Notes: a model not told the origin generated them from the sequence alone. A stretch of 64,000 nt of DNA from Chroococcidiopsis sp. TS-821 (GCF_002939305.1 NZ_MVDI01000015.1:1-64000); one strand, 5' to 3'; numbered from the stretch's first letter, positions 54,072-63,898 are shown. Made by a program: numbers and translations.

Positions 54072-55580
54072 CTAGTGCATATCGTAACCAAACAAATTCG
54101 GGTCAACGTCTTGCAGATTCAAATCGTCCAAACCATACTCCGCCCAGCGTCTTTCCACCATAGCAGCAACATCAGGGTCGGACTCTAATACCGCACCCCA
54201 CTCGTGTTCAGTTTCTGGAGGAATTTTCGTTGTTGCATCAATTCCCATGCGTCCGCCTAAACCAATTTTCTCACTGGCAAAATCTAACGAATCAAATGGC
54301 GTATTTGGTAATATAAACACATCGCGCGTCGGGTCAACTTTAGAACTAATTGCCCAAACAACTTGGCGCGGATCGCGGATATTGATATCTTTATCGACGA
54401 CAATAACAAACTTGGTGTAAGTAAATTGCGGTAACGCACTCCAAAACGCTAATGCTGCGCGTCTTGCTTGTCCAGGGTAAGCTTTATCAATGGAAATAAT
54501 TGCCGCTTTGTAACTCAAAGCTTCCATTGGTAAGAAGAAATCGACAATTTCCGAAACTTGTTGGCGTAGTATTGGGGTGTATATGCGGTTGAGGGCGATC
54601 GCCATCATGGCTTCTTCTTTCGGCGGACGTCCGCTAAATGTAGTTAAATAAATCGGGTCTTTACGATGGGTCATGCACTGAAAGCGAATCAGCGGTGAAT
54701 CTTCCACGCCACCGTAGTAACCCATGTGATCGCCAAAAGGACCATCAGGTAACACTTCCCCTGGTGTAATTGTGCCTTCTAAGACGAATTCTGAGTCAGC
54801 AGGGACTTCTAAATCAACCGTTTTACACTTGGCTAGCTGTACCCCTGAACCGCCGTAAAGCCCTGCAAATAGCCATTCCGATAAATCGACAGGAATTGGT
54901 GTGGCGGCTGCCATAATAATCAGCGGATCGACACCAAGCGCGATCGCCACTTCTAATTTTTTCCCCTTTTCAGCAGCTTTGCGCAGATGTCTCGCCCCAC
55001 CGCGTACAGACAACCAGTGAACGGTCATGGTATTTTTTGATTGCAATTGCAGGCGATAAACTCCAACATTCGGAGTTCCTGTTTCACAATCTTTGGTAAT
55101 CACAAGCCCTAACGTAATGATTTTCCCCGCATCACCTGGATAAGGACGAATTAAGGGGAGCGTGTTTAAATCTAAGTCGTCGCCTTGAAACACAACTTGC
55201 TGACACGCAGGAAAAAAGTCGCGCCCTGGTTTGGCTTTGACGACATCGAATAACAGTTTGCCAAATTCTACGGCTTGTCCAATTTTCTTAGGCGGTTTGG
55301 GCTGTTGTAGCATACCGAGTTTTTTTCCCAAGGTTTCGAGTTCTTGGGGAGTTTCCATATTCATCGCCCAGCAGATGCGTTCTACGGTTCCCATAAGATT
55401 GATGGCGACGGGATAGGCTGCACCTTTGACGTTTTCAAAGAGTAAGCCAGGACCTCCCTGCTGTAACATGCGATTAGCAATTTCGGCGATTTCTAAATCG
55501 GGGTCAACTTTAGCAGTGATGCGTCGCAGTTGTCCGCGTTGTTCGAGGAGTTTGATGAATCCGCGTAAGTCTCGTGCCAT
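54072..55580 (-). CDS. ubiD: UbiD family decarboxylase
   Basis: 502 residues of the UbiD family, prenylated-FMN-dependent decarboxylases. Visible: RDLRGFIKLLEQRGQL at the start, PGDAGKIITLGLVITKD, VGVYRLQ, GVDPLIIMAAATPIP, GPFGDHMGYY, and EALSYKAAIISIDKAYPGQARRAALAFW, with the E, R and H residues that hold cofactor and metal. In cyanobacteria it is thought to remove CO2 from 4-hydroxy-3-polyprenylbenzoate in plastoquinone synthesis. UbiX, which makes the cofactor, is not in this window. Confidence 0.92.
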   Translation of the reverse strand: MARDLRGFIKLLEQRGQLRRITAKVDPDLEIAEIANRMLQQGGPGLLFENVKGAAYPVAINLMGTVERICWAMNMETPQELETLGKKLGMLQQPKPPKKIGQAVEFGKLLFDVVKAKPGRDFFPACQQVVFQGDDLDLNTLPLIRPYPGDAGKIITLGLVITKDCETGTPNVGVYRLQLQSKNTMTVHWLSVRGGARHLRKAAEKGKKLEVAIALGVDPLIIMAAATPIPVDLSEWLFAGLYGGSGVQLAKCKTVDLEVPADSEFVLEGTITPGEVLPDGPFGDHMGYYGGVEDSPLIRFQCMTHRKDPIYLTTFSGRPPKEEAMMAIALNRIYTPILRQQVSEIVDFFLPMEALSYKAAIISIDKAYPGQARRAALAFWSALPQFTYTKFVIVVDKDINIRDPRQVVWAISSKVDPTRDVFILPNTPFDSLDFASEKIGLGGRMGIDATTKIPPETEHEWGAVLESDPDVAAMVERRWAEYGLDDLNLQDVDPNLFGYDMH

Positions 55581-55836
55581 AGTGTTTGTAGATTTGTGAA
55601 GCTTTTTTCATTATCACAGGTGTTTGTGGAGGGTGGGGAACGAACCACCAAGGCACAAAGAACACAAAGGTGGATTTTAATGAGGATGAAGATTTGACTG
55701 TACTAAAGATTATTTGACTTCAAAATATCTGATAGAGAACCTTCCGCGCGTGGAAAGACAAAGATAAAGCGATCGCACCTCAATAAACACTCACCTACAA
55801 GTGGCACAATCGAACATATAGAGCAGTTGATTTATA

Positions 55837-56913
55837 ATGCCGTCTCCTCCTGTTTACACTCAGCAGCCTTGGTCAGAAACCTATAGTGAAATCATCGATG
55901 TTCGTTCGGAGGGAGAATTCGCCGAAGATCATATTCCTGGCGCGATTAATTTACCTGTATTAAATAATGAAGAACGTGCCGAAGTGGGGACGATATACAA
56001 ACAAGTATCCCCTTTCACGGCGCGTAAAATTGGTGCAGCACTCGTTTACAAAAACCTTTCGCGACATCTGCGCGAACACTTTGCTGATAAAGAAAAAGAC
56101 TATCGCCCTTTAGTTTACTGCTGGCGTGGTGGACAGCGTTCTAACAGCATGGCTTGGGTACTCGGACAAATTGGTTGGCGCGTAACTGTGATTGAAGGCG
56201 GCTACAAAACTTACCGCGCTTATGTTCGCGAACAACTAGAGAGATTGCCACTAAATTTTACTTATCTAATTCTCTGCGGTAAGACTGGTAGCGGAAAAAC
56301 TCATATATTACGCCAAATGCAACAGCGTGGTGCGCAAGTTCTCGATTTAGAACGTTTGGCAAATCATCGCGGTTCACTGTTAGGTGAAGAATGGGACGAT
56401 AAGCCGCTAGCACAGCCTTCGCAAAAATATTTTGAATCGCTCTTATTGCAACAACTCCAAAGTTTCAATCCTAGCGTCCCTGTGTGGGTAGAATCAGAAA
56501 GCAACAAAATTGGACAAGTTTATTTGCCACAGTCGCTATGGCTAAAAATGAAACAAGCAAGCTGTGTGGAAATTCACGTCCCAACCGCAGCACGAGTTGA
56601 GTTTCTTTTACAGCAGTATCCTCATCTTATCGAACATCCTGATGTACTCCAAGCTAAGCTAGGGTACTTGAAAGAACGCTACGGTAAGAAGAAATTAGTG
56701 CAATGGTATCAGGCGATCGCGCAACAAGCGTGGACGGATCTTTTCCAAGATTTGTTAGCGTCGCACTACGACCCGACGTATACGCATTCGATACAGCACA
56801 ATTTTCCCAATGTCAAACAAGAATTCTCACTTCCAGACTTGTCGGATACGAGCATAGCAAAATTACTCGATTCTTTAATAACCGAGGGTACAGCCCTTGG
56901 CTCAAAAAAATAA
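55837..56913 (+). CDS. mnmH: tRNA 2-selenouridine / geranyl-2-thiouridine synthase
   Basis: 358 residues. An N-terminal rhodanese domain has C95 in VYCWRGGQRS (the sulfur/selenium-handling Cys) and a C-terminal P-loop domain has GKTGSGKT at 148-155. The enzyme converts 2-thiouridine at the wobble position 34 of some tRNAs into geranyl-2-thiouridine and, if selenophosphate is available, 2-selenouridine. No selD gene is in the window, so which product is made cannot be told. It lies 23 bases from no other gene and is transcribed alone. Confidence 0.93.
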   Translation: MPSPPVYTQQPWSETYSEIIDVRSEGEFAEDHIPGAINLPVLNNEERAEVGTIYKQVSPFTARKIGAALVYKNLSRHLREHFADKEKDYRPLVYCWRGGQRSNSMAWVLGQIGWRVTVIEGGYKTYRAYVREQLERLPLNFTYLILCGKTGSGKTHILRQMQQRGAQVLDLERLANHRGSLLGEEWDDKPLAQPSQKYFESLLLQQLQSFNPSVPVWVESESNKIGQVYLPQSLWLKMKQASCVEIHVPTAARVEFLLQQYPHLIEHPDVLQAKLGYLKERYGKKKLVQWYQAIAQQAWTDLFQDLLASHYDPTYTHSIQHNFPNVKQEFSLPDLSDTSIAKLLDSLITEGTALGSKK

Positions 56914-57060
56914 TATAAAATTTCCTGAAAATATAATAAGTTTATATTAAGATTTATCAAGGCTCATTTTGGCTAGTAATAGGTAATTACCCCTTTTGAA
57001 CCTGTTACGCAAGTTGGAATGTACTGAATCCAAAATTAGCTTGGATGAAGGTCATCCTTG

Positions 57061-59397
57061 ATGAAAGTTCTGTTAGTCGAAGACGATTCATCAATTAGCG
57101 AGTGTCTCGCGACAACACTAACTTCACATCGATATACTGTCGATGTGGCTGGCGACGGTCAACTAGGCTTGGAACTTGCACTCCAAGGAGAGTATGACAT
57201 CATTTTGCTCGATGTGATCCTGCCGAAGTTGAATGGTTTGAGTGTTTGCCAGCAACTACGTCAACAAGGATGCAAAACCCCGATCTTGATGTTGACAGCA
57301 AAAGACACAAACGAAGACATTATTGCTGGTCTTAATGCTGGTGCTGATGACTATATTACAAAACCCTGCGATACCGAGCATTTTTTAGCGCGAGTTCGCG
57401 CGCTGCTGCGTCGTCAGGTAAGTACAACGTTTGCGCCAGTGCTGACTTGGGGCGATTTGCATCTCGATCCGACACTGATTCAAGTGACATATCGGCAGCA
57501 AATTGTTGTTCTCAGTCCTAAAGAATACAGCTTGCTAGAGTTGTTGTTACGCTATCCGCAGCGCATTTTTAGCCGTAGCAGTATTATCAATCATTTGTGG
57601 TCAATTGATGACTCGCCTACCGATGCTGCTGTGACGAACTTGATCAAAGATCTGCGGCGGAAACTGAAAACAGCAGGAATGCACGAAGAATTGATTGAAA
57701 CTGTGTATCGTCTGGGATATCGTTTAAAAACACCACCCAAACAAGAAATACAGGCAAAAGTAGAGACAAATCACCAATCTGAACAACAAGTTTTGCTCGA
57801 ACAGGTAGCGCAGAATTTTCGGGCTTCGTTGCAACAACGAATTGATGTTTTGGAAACAGCGGTGCGATCGCCAGTCGATCGCCTCAGCCCACTGCAATAC
57901 CAGCAAATTAAGGAGGAAGCCCATCGCTTAGCTGGTGGATTGGGGACATTTGGCTATGCTAAAGGTTCAGATTTAGCTCGCGCGATCGAACATTTACTCA
58001 TCGCTGGAAATTGGGATACTCATCAACAGCAGCACTTTTCTCAGCTTTTCACTCAACTCAAGCAAGAAATTGCCCATCCATCCCTTGCATCCCTACCAAC
58101 TTCAACACCTCTCGTATTAGCGATCGCCGACGATGATTCGTTGATTGAACAATTGCAGCAAACTGCACCCGATCGCGGCTGGCGAGTAGAAGTTATTCGC
58201 AATCGATCAGATGTGTTACAGCGCACAGCAAAAGATGCGCCCACTGTCATTTTTATGAGCTTACATCAGGCAGTTCCCGATCGCGGGTTGATGTTACTGC
58301 AAGAATTAAAAATCCAGTTTCCCACCGTACCAATCGTCATTCTGACAACGCAAGACAGCTTAGATAGTCGAGTCGCGGTAGCGCGTTTAGGAGTCAGTCG
58401 CTACGTTGTGCATCCCGTGACAACCAACGAGATTTTTGACGCGATCGCGCAAGTCTCGCCGCCAACAACACCCACCGATGCTAAAGTCATGATTGTCGAT
58501 GATGACCCTTTAGCATTGCAGACATTAAGCGCACTATTGCAACCTTGGGGGCTACAAATTACCGTACTCAGTCAACCTGAACATTTTTGGCAAGTTCTGA
58601 CTTCGACAGTTCCCGACGTGCTGCTATTAGACCTAGAAATGCCTACGTATAACGGGCTTGAACTGTGTCGCGTCGTGCGCCAAGATGCAAGCTACAGCGA
58701 TATCCCCATTCTAGTCGTGACTGCACATACAGATATTACCTCGATTCAACAAGTTTTTGCAGCAGGAGCCGATGACTTTATTGCTAAACCAATTGCAGGT
58801 CCTGAAATCGTCACGCGCACACTTGCCCGTATCGAGCGATCGCGCATTCAGCGACAACTTTTGCAGTACCAACAAGAACATTTGCAAACGCACCAGCAAG
58901 CAGCCATTGACTCGCTGACGCAAGCCGCAAATCGTCGTTATTTTGAAGAATTTCTCCACCGCGAATGGCAACGCTTGGCACGCACCCAAGCTCCACTGAG
59001 TTTGATTTTGTACGATATCGATCATTTCAAAGCTTACAACGATATCCACGGATATTCGGCTGGCGATGCGTGTTTGCGACAAGTGACTCAGATTGTGCGC
59101 AACTGCATTCGCCTAGACCGCGACCTCGTTGCGCGTTGTGGCGGCGATGAATTTGCCATTGTTCTAGCAGAGACGAGTCTCGAACAAGCACTACAAGTTG
59201 CCCAACGCATTCAAAGCGCGATCGCGCAGGTACAAATTCCTCATCATACCCATCAATACGTCACAATTAGCCTCGGCATTAGTGGGACAATTCCCCAAAA
59301 TAATACTTTTGCGCAAAATTTAATTGCAATTGCCACCCAAGCGCTTTATGCTGCAAAAGCAAGGGGTCGCAATACATATTGTCTCTATCCACTATGA
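57061..59397 (+). CDS. multi-domain response regulator with GGDEF output
   Basis: 778 residues from the ATG at 57061. Domains in order: receiver (1-120, phospho-acceptor D51), OmpR-type winged helix (about 135-225), HPt (about 245-330, H288 in EEAHRLAGGLG), a degenerate receiver (about 348-465, the acceptor Asp replaced in FMSLHQ), a complete receiver (about 475-595, D524) and a GGDEF diguanylate cyclase (about 610-775, GGDEF at 694-698). It both binds DNA and makes cyclic-di-GMP. It overlaps the kinase gene by 4 bases, so they are coupled. Confidence 0.93.
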   Translation: MKVLLVEDDSSISECLATTLTSHRYTVDVAGDGQLGLELALQGEYDIILLDVILPKLNGLSVCQQLRQQGCKTPILMLTAKDTNEDIIAGLNAGADDYITKPCDTEHFLARVRALLRRQVSTTFAPVLTWGDLHLDPTLIQVTYRQQIVVLSPKEYSLLELLLRYPQRIFSRSSIINHLWSIDDSPTDAAVTNLIKDLRRKLKTAGMHEELIETVYRLGYRLKTPPKQEIQAKVETNHQSEQQVLLEQVAQNFRASLQQRIDVLETAVRSPVDRLSPLQYQQIKEEAHRLAGGLGTFGYAKGSDLARAIEHLLIAGNWDTHQQQHFSQLFTQLKQEIAHPSLASLPTSTPLVLAIADDDSLIEQLQQTAPDRGWRVEVIRNRSDVLQRTAKDAPTVIFMSLHQAVPDRGLMLLQELKIQFPTVPIVILTTQDSLDSRVAVARLGVSRYVVHPVTTNEIFDAIAQVSPPTTPTDAKVMIVDDDPLALQTLSALLQPWGLQITVLSQPEHFWQVLTSTVPDVLLLDLEMPTYNGLELCRVVRQDASYSDIPILVVTAHTDITSIQQVFAAGADDFIAKPIAGPEIVTRTLARIERSRIQRQLLQYQQEHLQTHQQAAIDSLTQAANRRYFEEFLHREWQRLARTQAPLSLILYDIDHFKAYNDIHGYSAGDACLRQVTQIVRNCIRLDRDLVARCGGDEFAIVLAETSLEQALQVAQRIQSAIAQVQIPHHTHQYVTISLGISGTIPQNNTFAQNLIAIATQALYAAKARGRNTYCLYPL

Positions 59398-62300
59398 AGG
59401 AATCGTCCGCTTTATCGCACTACTTGCCGCAAAACACCACTAAAATTCCGCTAGGAATACTGTTGAGTGTACCATTCCTTCTACAAATTTTTGGTTGTGC
59501 CAAGTTAGTACGCTATTTTTCGGCTCGAGGCGAACCGCCAGCCATCAGTGTATTAGAATATTACGCACATCAGCAATTCGATGAGTTGTCAAGTACTGCA
59601 CTAGCAGTAAGTCGCGAGCCGCTTACTGTTATTAGCAATCGTCTAGAAAAGATTCAAGATCGGGATTTCTATACGCAGCAGTGGCAATACGATTTTGCCG
59701 CTTTCAAGCTTAGAAGTGATAATAGCGCGATTCATGCCTACAATGCGCAGGTAGATAAACGATGGATCTATTCTTTGACCGATCGAAGTCAGCAAGCGCA
59801 ACTCAAACACGCGATCGCAACATCCGTAGATGTTCTGCATCCATCCTTTGTCAATAAATTCGCCACCCAACAATCGCTGTCTACTACTGACTTACTGTTC
59901 GTCGGCTTGCGAGTATGTATAAGTACAATTGGTTTAACAAGCTTTGAAGGAAGTGTGAGAGCATCTGTCATTCATGCGTTGATTCGCACTCTTCTCTACC
60001 GAGATAAATCCGATTTCGTTAACGTAAGCCTCATCACACCAAAATCGGAATCGAACAAAGATATAAATAATCAATATCTGCAAATCCTCGCAGGTTCTTG
60101 TCTTACTGTCATCCTTGTATTCGTGACGTGGTTAATCAAAACCCGCAGGTCTATCGCACTAGGGCGGTACTTATCGAAAATAGAAGCGATCGCGCGCAAA
60201 CAGTTTGCACAAGTTACGACAACGCGATTATTATTAAAACCGCGCGATCGCCTGTCCAAATTAGCCGACGCGTTACCAGGAATTATTTATACGGCGATTA
60301 TCGAACCTGATGGCTTGATGCACTTTCAGTATATCAATCAAGCAACAGAAACTTTTTATGAAATTAGTGCTAAAGAATTTTTAGGGCAACCAAACCGGAT
60401 CGTACTCGCGCAGATGCATCCAGAGGATCGCGCAGGTTATCTGCAACAGCTTGCACGCGCGCGTCAAACGTTAGCAACTTTTACATATGAGTGGCGTAGC
60501 ATCCCACCCTCTGGTCAACTTAAATGGTTGCGCGCAACAGCACAACCCCAACAACGAGCAGGTAATATCTACTGGCATGGCGCGATCGTTGACATCACCG
60601 ATCTTAAGCAACGCGAACAAGCACTGCAAGCATCTCACGCGCAACTCAATGACATTCTCAACATGGCAGGAGTTGCGATCGGTCGAATGCGCTTTTATCC
60701 GGATCGAACTTTTGAATCTGACTATTGTTCTCCAGGATGTGAAGCTATGGTTGGCTACGCACCGGAAGAATTAACTGCACAATTGTGGGTATCGCGAATT
60801 CCATCGGAAGACTTGGATGCCATGATGGCACAATCGTTTGTCGCTATTTGTCAAGAACAACCAATCGCAACCGAGTATCGCTTTCAGCGTAAAGATGGTT
60901 CGCAATGTTGGATTTCTGATGTTTTGACGTCGCGTTGGGATGAAAACGAAGGTTGCTGGATTGTTGTTGCTGTGGGAATAGATATTACACAGCGCAAAAA
61001 TATTGAGACAGCACTATATCAGAGTGAAGCACTGAATCGTGCCGTGTTAAATGCACTACCAGACTTAATTATCCGACTCGATCGAGATGGAACTTATCTC
61101 GATGTCAAGCCGGCAACGACATTCCCTATTCTAATTTCAGATAACTGCATTGGCAAAAACGTTTGTGATGTCCTGCCACCAGAAGTGGCACAACAAAGAC
61201 TTGCAGCGGCGGCTACTGCCTTGTCTACAGGTAAAATGCAAGTTTATGAGTTTCCAATAACGGTACGCGAACAGGCACTTTGGCAAGAAGCAAGAATAAT
61301 TCCGCTCAACGCTGATGAGGTGTTGATTGTCATCCGCGATCTGACACAACGCAGACAAGCCGAACAAGCACTACAAGAAAGCGAACAACGCTTCCGCCAA
61401 GCTTTTGACGACGCACCAATTGGGATGGCATTAATTTCACCGACAGGACAGTTTTTGAAAGTGAATCGTTCGCTATGCGAACTTGTCGGTTACACCCAAG
61501 ACGAATTACTGGCACTAACAACCGCAGACATTACACATCCTGACGATCGCTATGCAGATGCAGAGTACGTACAACAGCTAATAGCTGGCACGATCCGCTG
61601 CTACGAAATTGAAAAAAAGTATGTGCGCAAACAAGGTGACGTTGTGCAGACTCTATTAAATGTATCGCTCGTGAAAGATGCTGCACAACCGCTTTATTTT
61701 ATTGCTCAAATTTTGAATGTGAGCGATCGCTACGAAATTGCACGTCTGAAAGACGAATTTATCGCGATTGTCAGTCACGAATTGCGCACGCCACTCACAG
61801 CAATTCGCGGTTCTTTGGGAATTCTGGCAGCAGGTGTTTTAGATGACGAACCGCTTAAAGTTCAAGAACTCTTACAGATTGCGCTCAACAACAGCGATCG
61901 CCTGATGCGGCTAGTTGACGATCTTCTCAATTTGGAACGGTTAGAATCGGGTAAAATCCCCCTAACGCTTGAAATGTGTGAAGTTGGCGATCTCATCCAA
62001 CAGGCGATCGCCTGTACCGCCACAATCGCCGATGCCGCTAATATCCAGATTTCCACTTCATTCCCACAAATTCGAATTAGAGCAGCTAGTGATGCGATCG
62101 TCCGAACCTTGACAAATTTGCTAAGTAATGCTGTCAAGTTCTCGCCGTCGGGGAGTACGGTGTGGTTAAGTGCTGAAGTGCAACAAGTAGAAAGCGTACC
62201 TTATGTTCTCTTTGCCGTGAAAGATCGAGGACGCGGCATTCCTGCTGACAAGATTGAAACTATTTTCCGACGCTTTCAGCAGGTGGATATTTCTGATTCT

Positions 62301-62441
62301 TGGCAAAAAAGAGGTACTGGGCTAGGCTTGGCAATCTGCAAAAGTATTGTTCAGCAACACGGCGGGCAGATTTGGGTAGAAAGTCAGCCAGGAGTTGGCA
62401 GTACGTTTTATTTCACACTTCCGATCGCGCCAAAAGAATGA
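59394..62441 (+). CDS. sensor histidine kinase with four PAS domains
   Basis: 1015 residues from the ATG at 59394, in a 4-base ATGA overlap with the previous stop. Membrane helices near 20-40 and 235-255 enclose an extracellular domain of about 190 residues that I do not recognise. Four PAS-type modules follow (about 295-405, 410-535, 540-655, 655-775), then HisKA with H795 in SHELRTPLTA and HATPase with NLLSNAVKFS, DRGRGIP and GTGLGLAI. It should phosphorylate the neighbouring regulators in response to an unknown signal, possibly by several PAS inputs. Confidence 0.93.
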   Translation: MKESSALSHYLPQNTTKIPLGILLSVPFLLQIFGCAKLVRYFSARGEPPAISVLEYYAHQQFDELSSTALAVSREPLTVISNRLEKIQDRDFYTQQWQYDFAAFKLRSDNSAIHAYNAQVDKRWIYSLTDRSQQAQLKHAIATSVDVLHPSFVNKFATQQSLSTTDLLFVGLRVCISTIGLTSFEGSVRASVIHALIRTLLYRDKSDFVNVSLITPKSESNKDINNQYLQILAGSCLTVILVFVTWLIKTRRSIALGRYLSKIEAIARKQFAQVTTTRLLLKPRDRLSKLADALPGIIYTAIIEPDGLMHFQYINQATETFYEISAKEFLGQPNRIVLAQMHPEDRAGYLQQLARARQTLATFTYEWRSIPPSGQLKWLRATAQPQQRAGNIYWHGAIVDITDLKQREQALQASHAQLNDILNMAGVAIGRMRFYPDRTFESDYCSPGCEAMVGYAPEELTAQLWVSRIPSEDLDAMMAQSFVAICQEQPIATEYRFQRKDGSQCWISDVLTSRWDENEGCWIVVAVGIDITQRKNIETALYQSEALNRAVLNALPDLIIRLDRDGTYLDVKPATTFPILISDNCIGKNVCDVLPPEVAQQRLAAAATALSTGKMQVYEFPITVREQALWQEARIIPLNADEVLIVIRDLTQRRQAEQALQESEQRFRQAFDDAPIGMALISPTGQFLKVNRSLCELVGYTQDELLALTTADITHPDDRYADAEYVQQLIAGTIRCYEIEKKYVRKQGDVVQTLLNVSLVKDAAQPLYFIAQILNVSDRYEIARLKDEFIAIVSHELRTPLTAIRGSLGILAAGVLDDEPLKVQELLQIALNNSDRLMRLVDDLLNLERLESGKIPLTLEMCEVGDLIQQAIACTATIADAANIQISTSFPQIRIRAASDAIVRTLTNLLSNAVKFSPSGSTVWLSAEVQQVESVPYVLFAVKDRGRGIPADKIETIFRRFQQVDISDSWQKRGTGLGLAICKSIVQQHGGQIWVESQPGVGSTFYFTLPIAPKE

Positions 62442-62812
62442 CGAAGCGCATCCTCATCGTAGATGACGACGAAGACATCTGCAAAGTTATGCAAATTGCT
62501 TTAGAAAAGTTTGCAGGCTGGACTGCGCTCGTCGCCCAGTCAGGGCAAGCAGGGTTATTTCTAGCTAAGACACAACGTTTAGACGCGATTCTGCTTGATG
62601 TATCGCTACCCGATATCGATGGCGTTGAATTGTTTACGCAGTTGCAAGCGGATGTGACAACCTGCTCAATTCCTGTGATACTTCTGACAGCGAAAATATT
62701 ACCAAGCGATCGCCAACGCTTTGCACAAATGGCAGTTGCTGGTGTAATTACTAAGCCGTTTAATCCACTGAACGTTTGGACTGAGATTGCCACAATTTTA
62801 GGCTGGCAGTAG
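62438..62812 (+). CDS. stand-alone receiver (CheY-like) protein
   Basis: 124 residues from the ATG at 62438, in another ATGA overlap with the kinase stop; the frame extends upstream inside the kinase gene but that part is antisense-like. Acidic DDDE at 9-12, acceptor D54 in ILLDVSLP, Thr in LLTAK and Lys in ITKPFNP. No output domain: it probably diverts phosphate or controls the kinase. Its last 15 bases overlap the end of the convergent DUF202 gene. Confidence 0.9.
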   Translation: MTKRILIVDDDEDICKVMQIALEKFAGWTALVAQSGQAGLFLAKTQRLDAILLDVSLPDIDGVELFTQLQADVTTCSIPVILLTAKILPSDRQRFAQMAVAGVITKPFNPLNVWTEIATILGWQ

Positions 62813-63232
62813 AATTGCTCGTGCGACAGGAATTAGCACTGCGCTAGTAAAAATGACAAATATGGCTATTAGACCAAATAAGATAATCGCCGTAATTACA
62901 AATACGGTTGAGGTATGAATCGGTCGGTACAAATAGTCAGGTTGGGCAATTGACTGAACGTCTTTGACATAGCTGATGATTGCTAGGACCAACAAAAATA
63001 TTCCCAAGGCGATCGCACCCAAGCCAATGCTCTGAGCTATTTTTGCATTGAGTGCGGTATCATTTCTTGCAAATGTTTGATTGATAGCGTTAAATATACG
63101 GTCAAACGCAATGCCAAAACCAATCAGCGTTAAACAATTTTGAATCCAACTCAGCAACGTCCGTTCAGCCGCACCCCGATTGCGCTGTTTCGCCAGTTCG
63201 TTGGTAATGTTCGTTGGCTGCTGAGAATTCAT
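62798..63232 (-). CDS. DUF202 membrane protein, paralogue 1
   Basis: 144 residues with three membrane helices (about 30-50, 68-88 and 110-135). The family signature NELAKQRNRGAAERTLLSWIQNCLTLIGFGIAFDRIF is that of DUF202 (YidH-like), small membrane proteins of unknown function. It is a tandem paralogue of 63392-63793. The ends of this gene and the receiver gene overlap by 15 bases, convergently, which is unusual in this spacious genome. Confidence 0.88.
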   Translation of the reverse strand: MNSQQPTNITNELAKQRNRGAAERTLLSWIQNCLTLIGFGIAFDRIFNAINQTFARNDTALNAKIAQSIGLGAIALGIFLLVLAIISYVKDVQSIAQPDYLYRPIHTSTVFVITAIILFGLIAIFVIFTSAVLIPVARAILLPA

Positions 63233-63240
63233 GCGTTGTA

Positions 63241-63302
63241 GGAAGCAGAGGAAGCAGAGGAAGCAGAGGGGGCAGAGGGGGCAGAGGGGGCAGAGGTGCA
63301 GA
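63241..63302. repeat. 9-bp tandem repeat (GGAAGCAGA / GGGGGCAGA)
   Basis: Seven units in a row: GGAAGCAGA three times (63241-63267), GGGGGCAGA three times (63268-63294), then a shortened GGTGCAGA (63295-63302). The sequence sits between the two DUF202 genes, just upstream of paralogue 1. The block-wise change from AA to GG suggests stepwise expansion by slippage. Confidence 0.85.
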
Positions 63303-63338
63303 GGAGAAAATGACTGGTAGTTTTACATTTAGTGAAAT

Positions 63339-63388
63339 GGTATCAGGGGTCAGGGTGAAGCAGTATGAGCTTCTATAATTTACTCACT
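63339..63388. repeat. dispersed repeat, copy 3 (partial)
   Basis: GGTATCAGGGGTCAGGGTGA, AGCAGTATGAGCTTCTATAA and TTTACTCAC, a shortened form of the element at 44921 and 53544 (common words GGTCAG, TATGAGCTTCTATAA). Confidence 0.55.
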
Positions 63389-63391
63389 CTC

Positions 63392-63793
63392 TTAAAACAA
63401 AATACCGATAAACGCAATTACGCCAATAAAAACAAGCGCGATCGCAACAGTTAACGCTAATGAGCGACGTGGGGTATAAAGATAATCTTCCTCGCGTTGG
63501 ATGCGGGCAAGTTCTTGCTGATGCTCTATAGTTGCCACAATCATGGCATATGTTCCTAATGCAACAAAAGCTAAACCTAGAATTCGCGAAAATCGCACGG
63601 GATTGAAGTTTTCAGGAACTTGCAAGCTACGGATTGCACTGACGATGCGATCGATCCCAAATCCAAAGCTAATTAAAGCTAGACAAGTCCGAATCCATGC
63701 CATAAGTGTACGTTCAGCCGCAGCGCGGTTGCGTTCTTTGGCAAGTTCAGCTTGGATATTCGGTGCTTTGCGTGCCGGAAGCGGGTCATTCAT
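63392..63793 (-). CDS. DUF202 membrane protein, paralogue 2
   Basis: 133 residues from the ATG at 63793 (a second ATG two codons earlier is possible). Signature NIQAELAKERNRAAAERTLMAWIRTCLALISFGFGIDRIVSAI is near-identical in plan to paralogue 1. Three membrane helices (about 40-60, 80-100, 113-133). The loop YLYTPRRSLAL may be a basic cytoplasmic patch. Function unknown. The pair presumably arose by tandem duplication with later divergence. Confidence 0.88.
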   Translation of the reverse strand: MNDPLPARKAPNIQAELAKERNRAAAERTLMAWIRTCLALISFGFGIDRIVSAIRSLQVPENFNPVRFSRILGLAFVALGTYAMIVATIEHQQELARIQREEDYLYTPRRSLALTVAIALVFIGVIAFIGILF

Positions 63794-63898
63794 TACCAAT
63801 CAATTCGACTGCGGTCATTATTTTCTTTTATTTGAAACCGAATTTAGCCTGAGCAGTCATAAAAAGTTAAAGAACTCAGTTTAAAGATAGATTATTTT

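Noticed and set aside
57058-57060. TTG start of the multi-domain regulator
   Set aside because: The directly following ATG at 57061 fits the receiver-domain start KVLLVEDD.
63241-63302. CRISPR-like direct repeats
   Set aside because: Units are 9 bases with no spacers, so this is a simple tandem repeat.
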